Source of the DNA: Alphaproteobacteria bacterium
GTDB lineage: Bacteria; Pseudomonadota; Alphaproteobacteria; Rhizobiales; Aestuariivirgaceae
Reading direction: 5' to 3'
NCBI GenBank assembly: GCA_024639035.1
Contig: JAHEJE010000103.1
Coordinates: 1 to 9,290 of the forward strand
Length of the DNA: 9,290 nt
The notes below the pieces were generated by a model. That model was not told the origin of the DNA. It did not search any database and worked only from the letters and a program-made list of their open reading frames with translations. Position numbers and translations under genes: made by a program. This document shows positions 6,023-9,290 of this stretch, piece after piece (the stretch's first letter is position 1; each line of letters begins with the position of its first letter).

Positions 6023-6978
6023 TATTCGAACTCCATCTGCTCGAACACACGCCCGGCATTGCGGCCAGCCAGTTCTTCGAACGTATCGAGATGGGCAAAC
6101 GGCGACTGGTCGACCTTGTAGGCGTCCTTCAGGGTGCCGCCTTCTTCCAGCAACTCACCGATCTTGGCGCGCAGATGGACCAGATAGTCCTTGGTGTACT
6201 TGGTGACCTCGGTGATATCGGTCGGTCCGCCGTGACCGGGAATGATCAGATCCGGCTTCAAGGCGGAAAACTTGTCGAGCGTTGTCAGCCAGGCGGCGGT
6301 GTCGGTGTTTTCAAAGATCGGCAGCAGCCGCTTGTGAAACGCCATGTCGCCGGAGATCGCCAGACGGGTTTGCGGCAGCCAGACCTGGATATCGCCCGGG
6401 CTGTGGCCCGGCCCGAGATAGAGCGCCTCGATGCGCACACCGCCAAGCTCGATCACGTGCTTGTCTTCAAAGGTGATGTCCGGCACGACGACCTCGGTGC
6501 CTTCGGCCTTATCCTTGTTGTAGCTCTTCATGCGCTCCATCAGAGCGAAGGCACCATCCTCGATCTCGCGGGCGGCATCGACATGGGCAATGATCGGCAC
6601 GCCCTGCTGGCGCCAATAGTTGGAACCGAGGGCGGCATGGCCCTGTCCGTTTTCGAGGATGACGTATTTGACCGGCTGGTCGGTGATCTTGCGGATTTCC
6701 GCATGCAGGGCTTCGGCGAGCTTGTAGCAGGCGCCGGCATTGACCACGACCACGCCTTCATCGGTGATGATGAAGGAGAGGTTATTGTTGTGTCCGGAGT
6801 TCTCGTAGGTCGGCGGTGCCGTGGCGCCGATCGAGGACCAGACGCCGGCGATGACCTCGCGCGGCCGGTCGTATAGGACCGACTCGGGGTACTTGTCCGG
6901 GATGCTCTGGTCAGCCAACACCTGGCCGGACAGGGCTGCGACGACCATCAGCGTCAGGGCAAATGCAATCCGGCGCAT
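6022..6978 (-). CDS. Exported metallo-beta-lactamase-fold protein with degenerate HxHxDH motif
   Basis: MBL-fold protein of the kind found in sox and PQQ-linked clusters (SoxH-like), 318 aa, with a Sec signal peptide ending near VLA-DQ (residue 22). Start ATG 6978 has a perfect AGGAGG 8 nt upstream. The fold is recognisable from NNNLSFIITDEGVVVVNAG (64-82), LGPGHSPGD (188-196, His192), LAISGDM (206-212, Asp211) and IIPGHGGPT (245-253, His249). At the position of the metal motif HxHxDHxxG there is NGQGHAALG (110-118): His to Asn, His to Gln, Asp to His, His to Ala. Three later ligands remain but the first four are gone, so a normal dizinc hydrolase site is not possible. It lies 37 bp after tusA and overlaps the next gene by 1 bp. 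Function unknown; it may be a structural or sulfur-binding relic. Confidence 0.88.
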   Translation of the reverse strand: MRRIAFALTLMVVAALSGQVLADQSIPDKYPESVLYDRPREVIAGVWSSIGATAPPTYENSGHNNNLSFIITDEGVVVVNAGACYKLAEALHAEIRKITDQPVKYVILENGQGHAALGSNYWRQQGVPIIAHVDAAREIEDGAFALMERMKSYNKDKAEGTEVVVPDITFEDKHVIELGGVRIEALYLGPGHSPGDIQVWLPQTRLAISGDMAFHKRLLPIFENTDTAAWLTTLDKFSALKPDLIIPGHGGPTDITEVTKYTKDYLVHLRAKIGELLEEGGTLKDAYKVDQSPFAHLDTFEELAGRNAGRVFEQMEFE

Positions 6979-7015
6979 TGGGTTCGCCTCCTGTTTGGGC
7001 GCGGCACCGGGTCGG

Positions 7016-7243
7016 TCAGGCCACCCGCTTGATTTGAAAGCTGTAAACGCCACCCTCTTCCTTCCACTCGACGAGTTCGTTGCCGGTCTGACGGCAGAAC
7101 GCTTCGAAATCGGCAACGGCGCCTGGATCGGTTGCGACAATTTCCAGAATCTCTCCGTCTGGCACATCGGCCAGCGCCTTCTTGGCCTTGAGGATCGGGA
7201 TTGGGCAGTTCATGCCCTTGGTATCAAGAAAATGGGCCGACAT
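7016..7243 (-). CDS. tusA: TusA-family sulfur carrier protein
   Basis: Small cytoplasmic protein that carries sulfane sulfur as a persulfide. The 75 aa start with MSAHFLDTKGMNCPIP, where Cys13 in the CPxP motif is the sulfur-binding Cys, followed by the family pattern ILKAKKAL and a conserved DPGAVADFEAFC block. ATG 7243 is preceded by GAGG about 10 nt away; an upstream in-frame extension to 7369 is not TusA-like. It is the first gene of the minus-strand run, next to the divergent promoter region. In sulfur oxidizers TusA often passes sulfur to the sHdr or rDsr pathway; in other bacteria it serves tRNA thiolation. The sox setting favours the dissimilatory role, by inference. Confidence 0.93.
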   Translation of the reverse strand: MSAHFLDTKGMNCPIPILKAKKALADVPDGEILEIVATDPGAVADFEAFCRQTGNELVEWKEEGGVYSFQIKRVA

Positions 7244-7280
7244 GAGCGGAAGTACCTCAGTTGTGGTTGCAACGTTTCCG

Positions 7281-7300
7281 TATATTAGAATAATTGAATA
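7281..7300. promoter_or_regulatory. Operator candidate 2 in the tusA/HDAC divergent intergenic region: TATATTA-N8-GAATA
   Basis: Plus strand TATATTA (7281-7287), 8 nt, GAATA (7296-7300), one base off the perfect ATTC-N8-GAAT palindrome, with longer ATATT/AATAT arms (7282-7286, 7297-7301). It sits in the 94-bp gap between the tusA start (7243) and the HDAC start (7338), so it could control both directions. A -10-like TAGAAT (7286-7291, plus strand) overlaps it. I found no convincing -35 box on either strand. The AT-rich tract stands out from the GC-rich surroundings. Confidence 0.6.
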
Positions 7301-7337
7301 TTGACCGTTGAGGCAAAGTTTGTCAATCCAGTCAACT

Positions 7338-8534
7338 ATGGACCCCAACAATAGCAGGATGGCCGCCAAATCAGGATTGAAGCGCTACAGGCCGCTGTTC
7401 GTCAGCAGCGAGGTCTATCGCGAAACCGGCTACGGATCGAACCATCCGCTGGCCATCCAGCGCATCGGCACGGTGCTCGATTTGTGCGAGGCGCTGGGCT
7501 GGTTTGCCGATGCACCCTACGTCGACAGCGCCGTCGCAAGCGTCGAAGACCTGACGCGGTTTCACGCTCCGGACTACGTGGCGGCGTTGCAGGAGGCCGA
7601 CCGGGCCGGAAAGGTGAGCACGCAGGCGCGCCGGACCTACAACATCGGCACGATGGAAAACCCGTTCTTCTCAGGGCTGTACCGGCGCGCCACCACTTCC
7701 GTCGGCGGGTCGATGATGGCTGCCAGGCTGGCCAGCGACGGACGGACCGTCTATCACCCGTCCGGCGGCACCCACCACGGCGTGGCGGGCGGCGCTAAGG
7801 GGTTTTGCTATTTCAACGATGTCGTCTTCGCCATCCTGACATTCCTCGATCTCGGGTTGGAACGGGTGTTGTATCTTGATCTCGATGCGCACCATGGCGA
7901 CGGCGTTCAAATCGCCTTTGAGGATGATCCGAGGGTACTGACAGTTTCAATACACGAAGAGAACCGCTGGCCGTACACCGGCGCGGTTGACGACACCGGT
8001 TGCGGACATGCCTGCAACATACCGGTTCCGGCCGGGTTCAATGACAGCGAACTGCGGTTCGTGATGGAAGACGCCGTGCTGCCGATGGCAAGGCGGTTCG
8101 CTCCCGACGCCGTGGTGGTATGCTGTGGTGCCGACGGGCTCGCCGGCGACCCCCTGTCCACCATGGCCTTGAGCAATGTGGCGCTTTGGGATGCGGTCGA
8201 GAGCGCTGTTGCGCTGGCCGCCCCTGCCGTGGTTGTCGGCGGTGGCGGTTACAATCCGTGGACGGTCGCGCGCTGCTGGACCGGCCTGTGGGGCAGACTG
8301 GCCGGGTTCGAAATTCCCGATCGCCTGCCCGCCAGCGCGACGGATATCCTGGCCAGTCTGGAAAGCGATCTGATCGATGAAGAGGATGTTGAAGCCAATT
8401 GGACCACGACGCTTGCGGATGCACCCAACGACGGCCCGGTTCGCCCCGAGGTCGCCGGGGTGGTGAGAAAGGCATTGAAAGTGGTGGGGCATCCTGTCAT
8501 TGATATATTAGCAAATTCGAATAAACGGGCTTGA
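7338..8534 (+). CDS. Histone-deacetylase/AcuC-family zinc deacetylase (lysine or amine deacylase)
   Basis: Cytoplasmic arginase-fold zinc amidohydrolase of the HDAC superfamily (AcuC, acetylpolyamine amidohydrolase and class I HDAC relatives). It removes acyl groups from protein lysines or small amines; the substrate here is not known. 398 aa from ATG 7338. Visible catalytic residues are the His-His dyad in GGTHHG (146-147), GFCYFND, zinc ligands Asp183 and His185 in LDLDAHHGDG, Asp266 in CCGADGLAGD, and transition-state Tyr305 in GGGGY. All are intact, so it should be active. There is no clear ribosome site; ATG 7359 (just after AGCAGG) and TTG 7308 are alternative starts. It is divergent from tusA and ends one base before the radical-SAM gene, so the two are probably co-translated. 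The C-terminal codons (ATA, TTA, GCA, AAT) overlap operator candidate 3. Confidence 0.93.
   Translation: MDPNNSRMAAKSGLKRYRPLFVSSEVYRETGYGSNHPLAIQRIGTVLDLCEALGWFADAPYVDSAVASVEDLTRFHAPDYVAALQEADRAGKVSTQARRTYNIGTMENPFFSGLYRRATTSVGGSMMAARLASDGRTVYHPSGGTHHGVAGGAKGFCYFNDVVFAILTFLDLGLERVLYLDLDAHHGDGVQIAFEDDPRVLTVSIHEENRWPYTGAVDDTGCGHACNIPVPAGFNDSELRFVMEDAVLPMARRFAPDAVVVCCGADGLAGDPLSTMALSNVALWDAVESAVALAAPAVVVGGGGYNPWTVARCWTGLWGRLAGFEIPDRLPASATDILASLESDLIDEEDVEANWTTTLADAPNDGPVRPEVAGVVRKALKVVGHPVIDILANSNKRA
8504..8523 (+). promoter_or_regulatory. Operator candidate 3 across the 3' end of the HDAC gene: TATATTA-N8-GAATA
   Basis: TATATTA (8504-8510), GCAAATTC, GAATA (8519-8523), ending 12 bp before the radical-SAM ATG. 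Its conserved bases equal those of candidate 2 and match candidate 1 except for one base, while the 8-nt spacers differ. It lies in coding sequence that uses codons rare in this GC-rich genome (ATA, TTA). It may let the radical-SAM gene and what follows be regulated separately from the HDAC gene. Confidence 0.5.
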
Positions 8535-8535
8535 T

Positions 8536-9290
8536 ATGAACTGGCTGGATCGCTTGGCGGACATCGAAGAGCTGGAGGATGCGCCGCTCGATGCCGATCT
8601 GGTCGCCGAGCTTGAACGCCAGGCCACCGCTTCCACGTCCCGCCCGATCCGCTTTTCGACACCGACATTCAAGGAGTATTCCAGCTCCGAACTGAAGGGC
8701 TGCGGCAAGAACAGCTTTCCGGCATTTTCGATCACCGCCGGCGCCTGTGCCCTGAACTGCGATCATTGCCAGGCCAAAATTCTCGAGCCGATGATCCCGG
8801 CCACCAACCCGGCGATGCTCGACCAGAAGGTCCGCGACCTCATCGTGCTACAGGATCTGCAGGGCTTCCTGTTGTCCGGCGGATCGAACCGCCACAACGA
8901 GATCAAGTACGAGCGGTTCTACCCGGTGATCGAGGGACTGAAGCGCGACTTCCCCTATCTCAAGATTGCCATCCATACCGCGTTGACCGATGAAAGGCGC
9001 GCCAGGTCGATGGAGGCGGCCGGTGTCGACACGGCGATGATGGATGTGATCGGCGCCCGCGAGACAATCGAACAGGTTTATCACCTTGACCGGCCGTTGG
9101 AGGATTTCGAGGCGACGCTGGCGGCGTTGTGTGCCACGTCGATGGAAATCGTCCCGCATATCGTCGTCGGTCTGCACTATGGCCAAATCGTCGGCGAGGC
9201 GACTGCGCTCGACATGGTGGCACGCCACGGCGTTCACTCGCTGGTCCTGGTGGTCGTCATGCCGTTCTACGCCAAGGTGGGCACGTTCGA
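8536..9290 (+). CDS. Radical-SAM protein, biotin-synthase-like, LipS1/LipS2-type candidate (C-terminus cut by window edge)
   Basis: The 251 visible residues hold the radical-SAM cluster motif C71ALNCDHC78 (CxxxCxxC), preceded by FPAFSITAG, with the SAM-binding LLSGGSN (112-118) on the next strand. An N-terminal block FSTPTFKEYSSSELKGCGKNSF (40-61) with an extra Cys56 precedes the motif. As I remember the families, the TPTFKEY and CALNCDHC pattern is that of biotin-synthase-related proteins (COG1856/COG2516), which include LipS1 and LipS2, the two-subunit lipoate synthase of archaea and of sulfur oxidizers with an sHdr-LbpA pathway. Assignment to LipS2 is tentative. ATG 8536 follows the HDAC stop TGA by one base, with no strong ribosome site, so translational coupling is likely. 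The downstream part is outside the window. Confidence 0.88.
   Translation, partial: MNWLDRLADIEELEDAPLDADLVAELERQATASTSRPIRFSTPTFKEYSSSELKGCGKNSFPAFSITAGACALNCDHCQAKILEPMIPATNPAMLDQKVRDLIVLQDLQGFLLSGGSNRHNEIKYERFYPVIEGLKRDFPYLKIAIHTALTDERRARSMEAAGVDTAMMDVIGARETIEQVYHLDRPLEDFEATLAALCATSMEIVPHIVVGLHYGQIVGEATALDMVARHGVHSLVLVVVMPFYAKVGTF

Noticed and set aside
5075..6121. 348-codon open frame on the plus strand, antisense to the DLH-fold gene
   Set aside because: Shadow of the minus-strand gene, no family features or start signals.
7244..7369. Upstream extension of tusA to 7369
   Set aside because: It crosses the AT-rich operator region and adds residues absent from the TusA family, which starts close to LDTKGMNCP.

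Overview
The window is a sulfur-oxidation (Sox) gene block on the minus strand, with a divergent two-gene unit on the plus strand at its right end. GC-rich codon use, Tat-exported SoxY and SoxB, a di-heme SoxA and the gene order soxX-Y-Z-A-B suggest an alphaproteobacterium, probably Hyphomicrobiales-like. That placement is inference; no rRNA or other phylogenetic marker is present.

Minus strand, in transcription order (right to left): tusA (7243-7016, sulfur carrier), a metallo-beta-lactamase-fold exported protein (6978-6022), a dienelactone-hydrolase-fold exported protein (6022-5072), a SoxS-like periplasmic thioredoxin (5075-4674), then a 185-bp gap with a promoter/operator candidate, then soxX (4488-4018), soxY (3964-3485), soxZ (3459-3133), soxA (3082-2282), soxB (2173-485) and a CcdA/SoxV membrane protein running off the left edge (472-1). 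SoxXA joins thiosulfate sulfur to the C-terminal Cys of SoxY (in SoxYZ), and SoxB hydrolyses off sulfate. CcdA/SoxV and SoxS probably supply reductant to the periplasm to keep SoxY Cys active. No soxCD lies between soxB and ccdA. With tusA at the head, this fits a truncated Sox system whose sulfane sulfur is passed to a cytoplasmic oxidation route.

Plus strand: an HDAC/AcuC-family deacetylase with all catalytic residues (7338-8534), followed after 1 bp by a radical-SAM protein (8536 to the right edge, partial). The latter resembles the biotin-synthase-like proteins that act as archaeal-type lipoate synthase subunits (LipS1/LipS2). That would fit a neighbouring sHdr/lipoate-binding-protein sulfur pathway outside the window.

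Three points stand out. (1) One imperfect palindrome, TATATT[A/C]-N8-GAATA, occurs three times: in the soxX promoter, in the tusA/HDAC divergent region, and across the HDAC/radical-SAM junction. It matches the ATTC-N8-GAAT type of site used by ArsR-family SqrR/SoxR persulfide sensors, so all three units may be one regulon. (2) The MBL-fold and DLH-fold proteins next to each other both lack key catalytic residues and look like exported pseudoenzymes or repurposed folds. (3) A lysine-deacylase-type enzyme is apparently translationally coupled to a candidate lipoyl-forming radical-SAM enzyme. There is no gene-free stretch over 300 bp, and I saw no tRNA, rRNA, insertion sequence or CRISPR.
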